From: Heliopora coerulea
Lineage: Eukaryota > Cnidaria > Anthozoa > Scleralcyonacea > Helioporidae
Length of the DNA: 64,000 nt
Direction of reading: 5' to 3'
NCBI GenBank assembly: GCA_030142905.1
Contig: JASJOG010000260.1
Coordinates: 186,001-250,000, forward strand
The notes beneath the pieces are model-generated. The model was given only the letters and a program-made list of their open reading frames with translations. It was not told where the DNA came from and did not search any database. The position numbers and the translations under genes are program-made. This document shows positions 12,301 through 37,095 of this stretch, piece by piece (position 1 is the stretch's first letter; each line of letters begins with the position of its first letter).

Positions 12301-15300
12301 CATCGTCCAGACGGAGCTCACGTGGTTATAACACGTGACATTCACACGGTATGTTCCTGGTTGGTGGTAGGTGTGCTCGATCGTCGGTTTCGAGCTGAAC
12401 ACGGATACAGTTGAATCACCGAAGTCATACTGACAAATGACGTGGGTCCCTCGTTCCAGTACTCTCTCAACTGTAATGTTTGCAGACGTGGCTACGTATA
12501 TGATAGGTGATTGCGGTGTAAACGACAAGCAAACATGTAGACCACTTACTGGAACTTCGACCAAGGCATGACTGGTAACTGAGACATTTGGTCCGACTGG
12601 GCTAGACACGACCATTAAAACGGAGAAATTTCCAGGGGAGGAGTATACGTGCGAAACATTTCCGCCTAATTTGCCCGAAGTCATCCTGAAAAAAGCAACC
12701 GCTCCGTCGCCAAAATTGAAGGAGAACGAGATATTAGAGCCTGACATGCATTGCCACTCTATATAACTGGGATCACCAAGAACTGCAGGTCTGTTTGGCC
12801 GGATAAAACGGCAGCTTCTTATTGGATCCAAAATTTCAATCTTTGCAATAAGTGAATAGTTACTGACTGGATTTGTGGCTAACAAGGATATCGAGAACCA
12901 ACCGGGACAGCTGTAGATATGTGTGATGCTGGAGTTGGACGAACTCATTTTAGTCCCATCACCGAAATCCCAAAGATAACTTGAGAGTGAGCCGTTATGA
13001 TTCCCCGTTTTTATAGGAATTGTGGCGTTGGTGCGAAATAGGCGAGGAAATTTTAGTTTGAAGGGTGTGATCGGATAACTGACACTTATGGAGATTGGTT
13101 CAGTTACAGTCGACGTTAGCTGGTAAACACCAGAGTGAGAATATGCATGTGTAAGTTCAAAGTTAACAGGTTGTCTGACATAAGCACACAACGCATGACT
13201 GGCAAAGTGCATTTTGAGATGACTGTTACGCAAGAGCTTGGAGCCAAGATGACCAATTACAGGATATTCAGACATATGATACCTTTGAGATGCGTTGTCA
13301 ACGTAGCTAAGTTGGCCTCCCATAGATGTCCATCCTATGACATCCAAAGGACGTACTGTGAGTTGTTTGCTGTGTGGTATGTTAAAGACATGATAACCAG
13401 GGCGGGTGATGTTCAAGACATCTTCAGCCAACAGTTTGTAATCAGAGGTTGGACTTGCAACTTCAGGTATCTCGGAACAGTTGTAAGTTGCACGCTGACC
13501 ACCGCTCGCAGGCACACATTGCTTTAGAGACAAACACAATGAATACCCTGAATTGCAAGTAATCTTTTTGGTGCTGTTGCAACCGCTTTCGCCCGAAGTG
13601 CACGATTGATTTTGACAAGGATACCCTTGTGGCTGACAGAGAGGACGAAATACCTGAAATAAAATTAAAAAGCAAATAAACTGGGATACTGTTATTTAAT
13701 AAGCTTGTCTCAAACTAAACAGATAAGTTCCACATCGTACTAAATTAGCGTTTTAAAACATATCATAAAGATGCAGAGGCAAAGTGTATTCCCTTTAGTC
13801 AAACCGTCAACCTTTTGGTCACGGGCTCGTTTCCTGTCGTGAGATCAGGAACGTTTTTTGAGAATTTTAGCGGGAAGAACATTTACAAATGCAATGTTTA
13901 ATAAACGAGCATGAGCGCCTTATCCGGTTTAAAACACGAGGCGAGTGTCATAGACACGATAAATCACGAAACGCGAGTTTTTTAAACGGCTGCAAAGGCG
14001 AACTCTTTCAAACGTTCATTTATAAACTAATTTTGAAAGCTGATGTTGTCTGAGTAGCAAAAACCAACCACAAGTTAGTCGAAAATAGTAAAGGAGTCTA
14101 TAGTAAGGTTCGTCAGGATCATGATCTTCTTGTGGCTTTTCTTCATGAGTAATTCATTTTAAATACATTAAATTTAAATGTATATTAAATCACAGTCACT
14201 GTATCTTTATTTTACCTGAACTCTGATTTTTCCAGGTTTCGAAGCTACTAACTCCCAGTGCGATATTTGCCCTTGTTCATAAACCACCACCGATACGAGA
14301 ACAAACGTTCCGTTATTAAGACTGTCGTTTCCTGACAATTTTTGAAACTGTTTCACTTCTGCTCCAACTCGGTAATAAGGTCTATCTGGTTAAAGGAAAG
14401 TGAAAATATTAGATTTTTTTTCTAAAAAAATTGCCAATATAATACAGCAGTTAAGGGACGGTTATTTAAAGTGTGATTAATACTAAACTGTTTTGAGTTA
14501 ATCGCTTGCTTTAGTTCCGTATTTTTTCACCGACCAGTCGAGTTTAAACCTCACAGCGTAAAGTTTTTTCAATCGACCCAAAATCTGTTGAAGATTTGAA
14601 CTCTTTCCAGAGCAGTATGGCATAAGCTCGTGAATGAAGTATTCAACAGTAAATCGACTCACCAGCAACTGGGTCCAGAGGTTTTGTAATGGCTAATTTC
14701 CACGTTGTGATTGACGTAATCGATTGTTCGTTCTGACATATCAGATTAACTCACCGGAATGTTCAGGAAGTATTTTTAGATTAGGGAGCGAATCGAAACC
14801 AGGAATTGTACCTTTGAGATAACATTACATGCCTGAGGACGAATAATCGTATGCAACGACCTTCAGATATTTTAGTTCAGACAGGATGAAGCAATTAACA
14901 TCGTAAAAATGTAAAAGTCGACGATTCTTAGCAGCAACTCACCGTATAATACACTTTCGGTTAATCCGTCTCCCCAAATAAATTTGACAAGATGAGTTCC
15001 CCTTCTCCACTGCCCTTTACAAATTAAATCTTCGCCGGGAAGAGATACTGTTGGACAGTTTATTTCAACATCCATGAAGTTATCGTCAACTTTTATCATC
15101 TTTACAACCGACGCACTGCTGGAAAATTTGTTTCTCGCCGTTACTCGAACCAAACGCTTTCCTTTCTCTTTAAAGACATATGATACTGAAGGAGACTTTG
15201 AAAAAGGTAAAACAGCTTCATCATCAACCTGAAATCTTAAGTTGAAAAGTATACAATTAAGTAAAATCTCTGTCTCCATCGCCATCGCTTTGTCTCTCTC

Positions 15301-15487
15301 TCTCTCTCCCTCTCTCCCTCACCTCTCTCTCTCCCTCTCCCTATCCCCCTCTTCCTCTCTCCCCTCTCCCCCCTCTCTCTCTCTCTCTTCCTCTCTCCCT
15401 CTCCCCCCCCCTCTCTCTCTCCCCTTCTCTCTCTCTCTCTCTTTCTCTCTCCCTCTCTCTCTCCCTCTCTCTCTCTTTCTCTCTCTT

Positions 15488-15537
<50 letters not shown>

Positions 15538-15562
15538 TCCCTTTCCCCCCCTCTCTCTCTCC

Positions 15563-15599
<37 letters not shown>

Positions 15600-15780
15600 C
15601 CTCTCCCTTTCCCCCCCTCTCTCTCTCTCTCCCCTTCTCTCTCTCTCTCTCTCTCTCTTCCTCTCTCCCTCTCCCCCCCTCTCTCTCTCTCTCTCTCCCC
15701 TTCTCTCTCTCTCTCTCTCTCTTCCTCTCTCCCTCTCCCCCCCTCTCTCTCTCCCTCTCCCCCCCTCTCTCTCTCTCTCC

Positions 15781-15847
<67 letters not shown>

Positions 15848-16641
15848 CCTCCCCTTTATATCCTTCCTCCACATATCCTTTAACCTATTTCGTCAAGGGA
15901 AACACTAGTAAGGAACGAAAAACGAGTGTTTTTTACATCAATACCTGAACTCCACTTCATCTTTTTCAATCACACTGGCATTGAACACAACAGTTGAGAA
16001 TAACGAAGCTTCCTTGGGGATTTCTAATTCCAGTCCTCTGATTCCTTCTCGCAACTTGTACACACTGTGACGTAATATTCCAGCACAACTACCGTTAACG
16101 TCACCATCACGTGATCCTTGGCATTGCCTCATACAATACGAGTCATTGACCTTCAGAGTTTCATTTATTTCGTCACTACAAAAACATCCACTTCCTCTTT
16201 GTATGGCAGCGTATTTGTAACGGGAAGAGCACAGTAGCATACAGGTCAGCGGAGTAATGCGCGAGTAATCATAGTCACCAGGCGTGTGGCTGAAAGTGAG
16301 CCTATCAAAATCTTCATTAAAACATCCAACGTAACCTATATAAAGATTAACTGGTGAAGGAAAAGGCCTAATGGAATATCTTCTTTATGACATATTGTCA
16401 AATCTCGAATGAAACCGAGTTGTGTTGAAAAAGTAAAAAAGTTTCTTTCACAAACTACAGACCATTCGCGATAAAGTACATGCTTTGAACCCGGGAGAAT
16501 CAATACTCGTTGTGGATGGTACATCAACTAGGTTAGTGTAGTCACGAACACTCTTCTTGAAGACTACACCAACCTGGACGATCTAAGATCCTTCACTTGT
16601 GCAACTCAGCTGAGGAGTAAGCAAGCAAGCAAGCAAGCAAT

Positions 16642-16684
<43 letters not shown>

Positions 16685-17134
16685 CAGATCACATTATTGC
16701 ACGGATCCGTAATGGACCCCAAGATACTGAGGACACTTGCACTACAACTATGCCACCAACATCCAATTTTACATGAGCGGGTGACCAAAAAACATTCAAT
16801 CCTGGTTCAATATCGGGCCAGGTATAGTTAAAACTTACCACTTCCATTGACCTCAGCATGGCGATCAATGTATACTGCCTGCAAAATATAATTCGAAAAA
16901 TCTTGAAACATTATAAAATCTTATAAAAATATTTTGCTGTTCCATACTAGGAGCAAAAAGTTTGGGAACAGCTGTAGTTTTTAAAGAAACTAGGAATTGT
17001 CAACCATAAGTAAGGAGAAAAATTCAACAACTCGTTTCCAGTAAAAGAACTGAAGTTTCGACAGAAAAGCTTCGTTGTCCGCCAATACCTACCAAGAGTA
17101 CAAGACAAATTCTGTTTAAAACTGTGCGAGACAT
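1042..17134 (-). CDS. Polycystin-1-like membrane receptor (5' and central exons; C-terminus beyond left edge)
   Basis: Eighteen minus-strand exons join in phase: 17093-17134, 16839-16878, 15945-16335, 14943-15235, 14216-14385, 10452-13653, 9726-10077, 8816-9255, 8164-8327, 7487-7651, 7002-7127, 6418-6618, 5823-6080, 5024-5593, 3777-3960 (or 3888-3960), 3150-3310, 1690-2646 and 1042-1329. They encode about 2,630-2,670 residues. The ATG at 17134 opens a short hydrophobic signal (MSRTVLNRICLVLL). Order of parts: WSC, PKD repeats, REJ, GPS-like motif, membrane segment 1, PLAT, further membrane segments. Polycystin-1 proteins are large receptors that pair with polycystin-2 channels at cilia or the cell surface; a role here is inferred by family. 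No LRR or C-type lectin segment is seen before the PKD repeats. The weakest join is the donor at 1689 (AAT|GTCGAC). The exon at 1042 ends at a GTATGA donor, so the channel-like C-terminal exons must lie left of the window. No frame breaks were found. Confidence 0.9.
2726..3031. repeat. (GGAA)n purine tract in a polycystin intron
   Basis: About 300 bp of GGAA/GAAGGAT/AAGAAAAG repeats on the + strand. On the gene's sense strand it is a polypyrimidine tract. It fills the intron between the membrane-1 exon (3150-3310) and the PLAT exon (1690-2646). Lys/Gly/Arg or Phe/Leu/Pro/Ser ORFs over it are artefacts. Confidence 0.95.
3777..3960 (-). other. Second half of a divergent GPS motif
   Basis: Read in the frame imposed by both neighbours, this exon begins VGIRTSFIHTHCICRPG. 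The C-x-C pair falls where the GPS cysteines belong, completing the W...GC of the previous exon. The residues after it are R-P-G-Q-S-E-F, not the H-L-S/T triad at which GPS autoproteolysis occurs. Two donors keep phase: GGAG|GTCAGC (exon ends 3777) and GAAA|GTGCTC (exon ends 3888). The shorter form places S-E-F close to the following AVFPAPNEIDF and gives near-canonical spacing. Confidence 0.65.
4030..4980. repeat. GGTATGATAT satellite in the GPS intron
   Basis: About 900 bp of a 5/10-bp unit (ATGGTATGAT and variants) occupies nearly the whole intron 3961-5023, between the two halves of the GPS motif. A larger periodicity is visible: two blocks containing CATATTTTGTATGATATGG recur about 80 bp apart near 4428 and 4520. 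The Tyr/His/Ile or Met/Trp/Tyr ORFs are artefacts. Confidence 0.95.
5024..10077 (-). other. REJ region exons of the polycystin-1-like gene
   Basis: Eight small exons continue the receptor-for-egg-jelly region up to the GPS. Exon 8816-9255 carries the family hallmark C-x-x-N-C followed by VNPTQRVVLESEC and CEINTRLLYKWSI. Exons 7487-7651, 7002-7127, 6418-6618 and 5823-6080 encode helical sequence such as DVQEAIDQQKNKLGFQ and TPGEINLETQ|REITRTIQTM, typical of the C-terminal REJ stretch. Exon 5024-5593 ends with FNYTLRVFWAKCLLLDD and NNWRSSGCK, the first half of a GPS motif. All intron phases are compatible. Confidence 0.85.
10452..13653 (-). other. Giant 3.2-kb exon with a run of PKD repeats and the start of the REJ region
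   Basis: A single uninterrupted exon of 1,067 codons, bounded by TTTATTTCAG|GTATTTCG and AAAG|GTAAGG. The PKD signature WDFGDG or a close variant occurs repeatedly: WDFGDGT, FNFGDGA, YDFGDS, WDFGDGH and FNFGDGS, with weaker members around WKLGNES and LSLGDNT. Each unit ends in the usual strand with asparagine-rich linkers. A further PKD-like unit (FIWGDG) lies in exon 14943-15235. The 3' part, from CPDPVVRIVGGG onward, matches the opening of a receptor-for-egg-jelly region. Extracellular PKD repeats are Ig-like and mechanically stable; many N-x-S/T sites suggest heavy glycosylation. The first 50 codons are cysteine-rich (CQPQGYPCQNQSCTSGESGC) and match no domain I recognise. Confidence 0.9.
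14741..14862. repeat. Interspersed repeat copy in a polycystin intron, sister of the copy near 56.7-56.9 kb
   Basis: The stretch GAGCGAATCGAAACC ... TTTGAGATAACATTACAT matches GAGCGAATCAAAAGC ... CTTGAGATAACATCACAT at about 56826-56876. The TTCGTTCTGAC motif is also shared (about 14730 and 56770). This copy has lost recognisable ends. It lies in the intron between exons 14943 and 14385. Confidence 0.55.
15294..15847. repeat. (CT)n tract of about 550 bp in a polycystin intron
   Basis: Nearly uninterrupted CTCTCT with CCCC and TTC interruptions. On the gene's sense strand it is a polypurine (AG)n tract. It lies between the WSC exon and the exon starting at 15235, close to the acceptor. The Arg/Glu or Ser/Leu ORFs across it are artefacts. 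Confidence 0.97.
15945..16335 (-). other. WSC domain exon of the polycystin-1-like gene
   Basis: This exon (phase 2 in, phase 2 out) opens with YVGCFNEDFDRLTFS and carries the spaced cysteines typical of WSC carbohydrate-binding modules, including CFCSDE, YCMRQC and GSCAG. Polycystin-1 of vertebrates also has a WSC near its N-terminus. Here the domain follows directly after the signal peptide and a 13-residue exon (16839-16878), so it is probably the most membrane-distal part of the protein. The tail of the exon begins the beta-sandwich that leads to the first PKD-like repeat in the next exon. Confidence 0.85.
16617..16684. repeat. (CAAG)n microsatellite
   Basis: Seventeen or so copies of GCAA/CAAG in the intron between the 13-residue exon 16839-16878 and the WSC exon. 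Confidence 0.9.
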
Positions 17135-18167
17135 ATTAGGATTGACAGCTCATCTCTTAGGGTAATACAAAATTTGTACTCGACACTACATCATGTTCCT
17201 ACAAGTGACTGAACAACGACACAGGAGTTAGTACATACACATAGTACATACAGCTGTGCATACCGCCCAAGACTGAGCGATATCAGTCTGATAATAACTG
17301 TGATAGTGAAAGTTTTTAATTAGTTTTCGATAGATGATAATAATCAAAAAATCTTCCAAACAGCTGTTTTGAGTTGGGGGATATAAAGTAGACGTTATGA
17401 GGACGAGCGTCTCCAGGTATTTTATAATTTTAGGAAATTAAATCCTGTCTCCATCGATTAACGCATAAACCTGGCACGTTTATTACAAGTTATGCATACT
17501 ACTAAAACCCTTCGTTTAGCTTTAATCCAACCACCTGACTGCAAGAAACCTCATAAAAAAATTTGAGAACTGCTTATTTCCGCAATGAAAGTTTCCTTAA
17601 GATGCTGGCAAGATTGACGCTAAGATGGACCTCGAACCGATTTAGGGGGCTTACGAAATTTGGAAGTTTTAAAGTTGTTACAAATCCATTTTCAGCACTG
17701 TGATGATATGCTTGAGACCCCCCCTCTTGCGAGGACTCGTGTTTTTCATCAGATCGAATATTTTGTTGTAAACTTCTATACCATATGGAGAACAACATGG
17801 GCGTACAATCACCGCTATCATTTACAAATGTTTTCTGTTTTTTTGTCACGAAGCTAAAGTACACAATACTGCAATACTTTCACAGATTGTTTCCAGACGA
17901 ATAAATTGTTCGCTAACGCGCAGGAAAAAAGCTTAAAAAGTTACCACTCGATTAGAGGTCCCACGGAAACCCCTGAAATTTTAGCAGTAGTTTTAACTGG
18001 AAGGATCTATCAGTGCAACATACATGGGAAAGTATTACAAAGTCTCTGGCTTTATAATCCGTCATGGATATAGTTTCTTTTTCGCGGGTAAGTAATTTTC
18101 TCAAACTCATAAATAATTAATAAACAAAAAGCCAAGAAAATCAACACCATGGAGGAGACTTAAATAA

Positions 18168-18321
18168 TTACTGACCTACATCGAAACCCACTGTTTTCAC
18201 TCAGCATTAAATCAGCGAATGCAGCGACCAAAATTATGGAAGTCAAGTTTGTAAAAACTTGCTCGATGCATTCGCTGATATAATGCAGAGAAAACGTAAT
18301 GGGTTTTGTAGAGGTCAGTAA
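18168..18321. mobile_element. Foldback MITE-like element A
   Basis: The ends are inverted repeats of about 58 bp: the left arm begins TTACTGACCTACATCGAAAC and the reverse complement of the right arm begins TTACTGACCTCTACAAAACC. Both arms reach ATCAGCGAATGCA. The central loop is about 35 bp. No ORF is present. Confidence 0.75.
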
Positions 18322-18335
18322 CTAGAATAGATAAT

Positions 18336-18402
18336 TAGTGAGGCACACAGAGTTATTTGATATAATGCAAGCAGCTTCGACCTGCGTGCCTCAGTAATAA
18401 TC
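18336..18402. mobile_element. Small foldback element B next to element A
   Basis: The left end reads TTAGTGAGGCACACAG and the reverse complement of the right end TTACTGAGGCACGCAGG. The core contains TGATATAATGCA, the same word (TGCATTATATCA in reverse) found in element A, suggesting related families. Confidence 0.5.
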
Positions 18403-19256
18403 AATTAAGTAAAACAGGGGTTTGTTTTAGAAGCGGGATAAAACACACGTAAAAAAACCTGGCTTCCTCTCATTTTCGTTACTGCTTCTCGGCGTTTTGA
18501 AATTGGAAGAACCATTACTCCAGTTTGAACTACTATACTATCTAAAACATTGAGATTGAAGATAAAGATCAAATGAACATTTACGTTGCTTTTGAGTGGC
18601 CGGTATAAATAATGTTGTTTTTTTCCTTATCATTTTAATAATAGCTTAATTACCAAAAAAGATTAATTTCCGTCTAATTCTGCGAGATTGCTGCTACTTT
18701 TGTTTTTGTGAATTTAGTTAAAATTTCGGCGTAGAACAGAAAATGCGTGAGTGTTTTTTGGCGGAAAGTGCGACGCGAATTGTGATAACCAGACAGCTAA
18801 CACTAAAGAAGGTAAACCAAGACCTCCATTATACAATACTCATTGAAAAAAAGTAGACATTTATTACGCGTCACATGTCATTTGTAAACACAAACTACTC
18901 CAAGTGCACCGGCATTTTCCTAAAAAGATATATTTCATGAAAAAGAAACATGCAAAAAATCAATACAACATAAAGGTGTGCTATACCGAGCATATTTTAC
19001 GCTACGGGGCCCACAACAATATTGCGAGTGAAAAACAGAGTGTAACACTCCACGCTGGCAACGAGTCTAGCATTGTTTTTGTTGAGGAAATCACTGCGTA
19101 AAGTTGAATTAAATTCTACACTGAACAATCTTTTAGCATGGTCATCCCTTGGGGGGGGGGGGGGGTCACAAGAATATCAGTTGTGTCCCCTAAAATTTGT
19201 TAACAAAATATTTAGGACACAATTCAGGTAGTTTTTCGACTTTTTGACCTCCCAGC

Positions 19257-19525
19257 CCAAACAAAAAGTACTTGATATATGTTGTAGATGTGAGAGCTTG
19301 GAGACGTCTGAGATGATCGATGAACGTACGTCAAGCCCTAACCTTGGAAAAACGATTTCTGAGCCCCAGACGGGGATCGAACTCGCAACCTTCTGATGAA
19401 CAGTGAGATGACCACCTGAGCTCACCATCTGAGTCTTGGTCTCGCTGGCGGGTTTGATCCCCGTCTGGGGCTCAGAAATCGTTTTTCTGAGGTTAGGACT
19501 TGGCGAACGTTCATCGATCATCTAA
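19257..19525. mobile_element. Two SINE-like copies in inverted orientation
   Basis: The word GGGGCTCAGAAATCGTTTTT occurs on the + strand near 19466-19485 and in reverse complement near 19344-19363. Each is preceded by a B-box-like GTTCGATCCCCGTCT or GTTTGATCCCCGTCT, and followed by GGTTAGG...AACGTTCATCGATCATC. A third copy with the same order sits at 30012-30180. A Pol III B box (GGTTCGANNCC) points to a tRNA-derived SINE. Confidence 0.6.
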
Positions 19526-20052
19526 GAAAAAGTGCTTGCTGCGAGGTTCGTTGCTGGTGAGATGTTACACTCGGTTTTTGCCCGGCAATTTTGTTTCCCT
19601 AAAAAATTGCTAATGTTTTTGGCTAACTAGTGTAATAAATGTAACGTAAAAGAGCAAGAAAACAAAACGACGCAGAATTTCTTTCCAAACAAATACTGAA
19701 GCAAACATTGTCAACCTCTCCACCGAATGAAGTTCTTTTACATTTGTTTTTTTGAGTGTTCATGGTGTATTTTTTGCATCACGTAAGGAGGTAACATTTA
19801 AAATTACAAATACATCCACTGTACTTTGCAAAGACGAACACAACCAATATTTCCATGCAGCATCCCGTCCACAACAGCTACATTGTGTCGGTTACTACAA
19901 CCAAAAAGATGTGGCATGGAAGCCAAGTTTAAAGCTTCTATCTTTGTCGCTAATCGAAGGATACAATTTTCTGAGAGAAAAAGATAGCTATCGTACCGCC
20001 AGACTGGACCAGAAAACTTATCCTTTGATTTATATCGAGCAATATTTCCATG

Positions 20053-34845
<14,793 letters not shown>

Positions 34846-37095
34846 TAATTCTTCTTCGCAAGTGCTTCTAGTGGTATGAACAATAAAAACTGAGCTTGCA
34901 ACCGAATTCCTGATTGGCTTGGAGAAGTTTCAGTGTTCTATTGCAGCCACTTGTTAGAGAAAAACAGAAAAACATCACAATTTGTGTCAGCATAAATGAC
35001 AGAAGTTCCAAGTTACTATCCAGAAAAAATTTTTCCGCTATATTCCACTTTCTCAAATATAAAGCGAGCACATCGCTTCCACCCTAGCCTTTTCTAAAAT
35101 ATATTTTGCTTAAAACTCTTTTCCTGTGCAATAATTATTTGCAATATTATCCAAAGATCACAAGTCTCCACATGTTATGTGTATATCATTTAGTATAACG
35201 TGATGATGTTTAGTAACTTTCCATATTTCCGGTAATCCGCCCGGCTGAGCGAGATGTTACGGCAGATCCCGATCGTTATATTTCGAAAACGCTCGTTTAA
35301 TCATCGTAAAATTCTATTCTCACAGCATACGTTTCCTTGGCGCTGGAAAATTTGAAAACAAAAATAGTCATGCTAACAAACCTCTGTATTTTCTTTGAGT
35401 AGATTTTCGATTTGGTTTTCTGGGGAGCAGAAGGACAGCTTGCCGACGCCTACTCGTTATGCCAACGAGAAGGGCCAGCTGAAAGGGAAGCGAAGCCACA
35501 GTGACGTCGATCACACTATGATATGCAAATATTGCCTCTTACCAAACAGATCAAATCAGATCTTTATTAGAACATGAACGAAGCTCGTCTTGGAATCAAA
35601 AAGAAGTGAAACAGTGACAAAGAAAGTCTACTCATTACAGGACGGAAGGGAAGACGAATCGACGAGTTCAAAGCGATCCTTCGCCTTGTCTGCCTGAAAT
35701 CGCTTCAAGCTGAAACGGCTTCGCAGAAGTAAGTACAACGATATGGAAACTAAGTGGATTCTTGTTTGCGTCTTTAAACCATTTTCCTGTCGTCGTTCGA
35801 GATATTTTGGAGTACGGTTAAGGTAGTTCTAAAGATCGGTTGATTAGAAAAGATGATAACCTGATATACATTTTGTCATCTTAAGAACACCCTATTGAAT
35901 GAAAACCGTCGGAGAAGTTTAGGCAGTCTGTGTTTACGAAATACGGGTACGATTTGAAACTGCTTCAGCGAAACCATCACGGATAGACATCGATCACATC
36001 GGATACCAGTTAGAAATGGACTAAACTATTACCCTTCGGGATCAATTTACGCCACAAATACTGTCTGAACATGTCTGTACCGTTTTAATTACGGTGCCTG
36101 AAGATTTTGCTCCGGTGTTGTGTGAAATATTAGTCATGATTTTAGGTTGCGAGTTTTATGATTGAATGCATTTGTGACTTGAAAACGTTAACGCAGACTT
36201 AAACTACAACCATTCTGTTTTTCGAACGTACACTCCTTGTTTTGATGTTATTTCATGGATTTACAATTGTGTAGATATTAAACGTGTTAGAAAAACTATT
36301 CTGACCATATGTACGTACAATATTGTTCTACAATAAACTTTGCACTGCATGTCCACGGAATAGTCTATCCCGTATACAGGCCCTGAAAAATCATAATTAG
36401 ACTCATCATTTAATGTTCACATGTAAAGCATTCTTGAGTTGTTTTGAAGAAGTCGTTTCAGACAGTAATTCCGGGTTTCATTTGATTGACATCTTGAGCC
36501 AAATCTACTTTCAAGTCGGGCTTGAATTATTAACGACAGCCATCCACCCACCTTTGATTTATATTTGCATAAGATCCTTTGTTCTATATTACTACATCAT
36601 TGTGAGTATATGTTTCACTCAGTTTCAGAGGAGACTGGATACTATTTTGGTTTGGTATGTTTGAGCCACAATAACCCAGTTGAATGCTTTCTATAATAGG
36701 ATACAGTGACCAAGAGATCAAACAGAGAGAAGTATTTGGAAAATGAGGCAATGCCAAGTTTTTTTGAACGGTTTTTGAGGTACTTGTATTTGATAAAAGG
36801 TTCAAACGCTCACAAGTGTTTGATAGATCTTTTCAAATGAACCAACAGTTTAGCAACTTGAAGATTAAGGAAAAAGTTGGTTAAGAAACCAGTCATTAGA
36901 AGGGTAATGGTTTGAAGCCCATCTGAGGAACAGAAATTGCTTTTCTAAGAGTTGGAGTGGCTATATATTGTTCCCAACTTATTGCATTCATTGATTTCAA
37001 CATGAAACATAGGGTCAAGAAACCCAAGCCTGCTTTGATAAGATGAATTATGAACATCATTGTAACTTATTCTTTTTTAGTAGGTTTGTGAAGCC
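34846..37095. other. Head-to-head gap between CHD1L and the carboxypeptidase gene
   Basis: The 5' ends of two divergent genes face each other here, so both promoters are expected in this 2.2 kb. A possible upstream CHD1L exon is 35331-35371 (minus, ATG to GAAAC|GTATG, in phase). Another GT site at about 35382 closes an open but ATG-less stretch. A degenerate SINE relative lies near 36868-36960. No other exon is evident, and ORFs at 35395-35577 and 36413-36664 look random. Confidence 0.5.

Larger units (their letters stand above)
17135..20052. other. Intergenic region between the polycystin start and the CHD1L stop
   Basis: No convincing exon was found. The stretch holds two adjacent foldback elements (18168-18400), a G homopolymer (about 19151-19166) and an inverted pair of SINE-like copies (about 19257-19525). 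ORFs at 17574-17864 (minus) and 19752-20060 (plus) show no family resemblance and no supporting splice pattern. The polycystin promoter should lie just right of 17134; no TATA box was seen. Confidence 0.6.

Noticed and set aside
15237..15883. Arg/Glu and Ser/Leu ORFs of about 210 codons
   Set aside because: Read from (CT)n; no start context and the tract lies in an intron.
16617..16684. CRISPR-like direct repeats
   Set aside because: A (CAAG)n microsatellite without spacers in an animal intron.
17574..17864. Minus-strand ORF upstream of the polycystin start
   Set aside because: No domain and no in-phase donor into the 42-nt start exon, which already has a good ATG and signal peptide.
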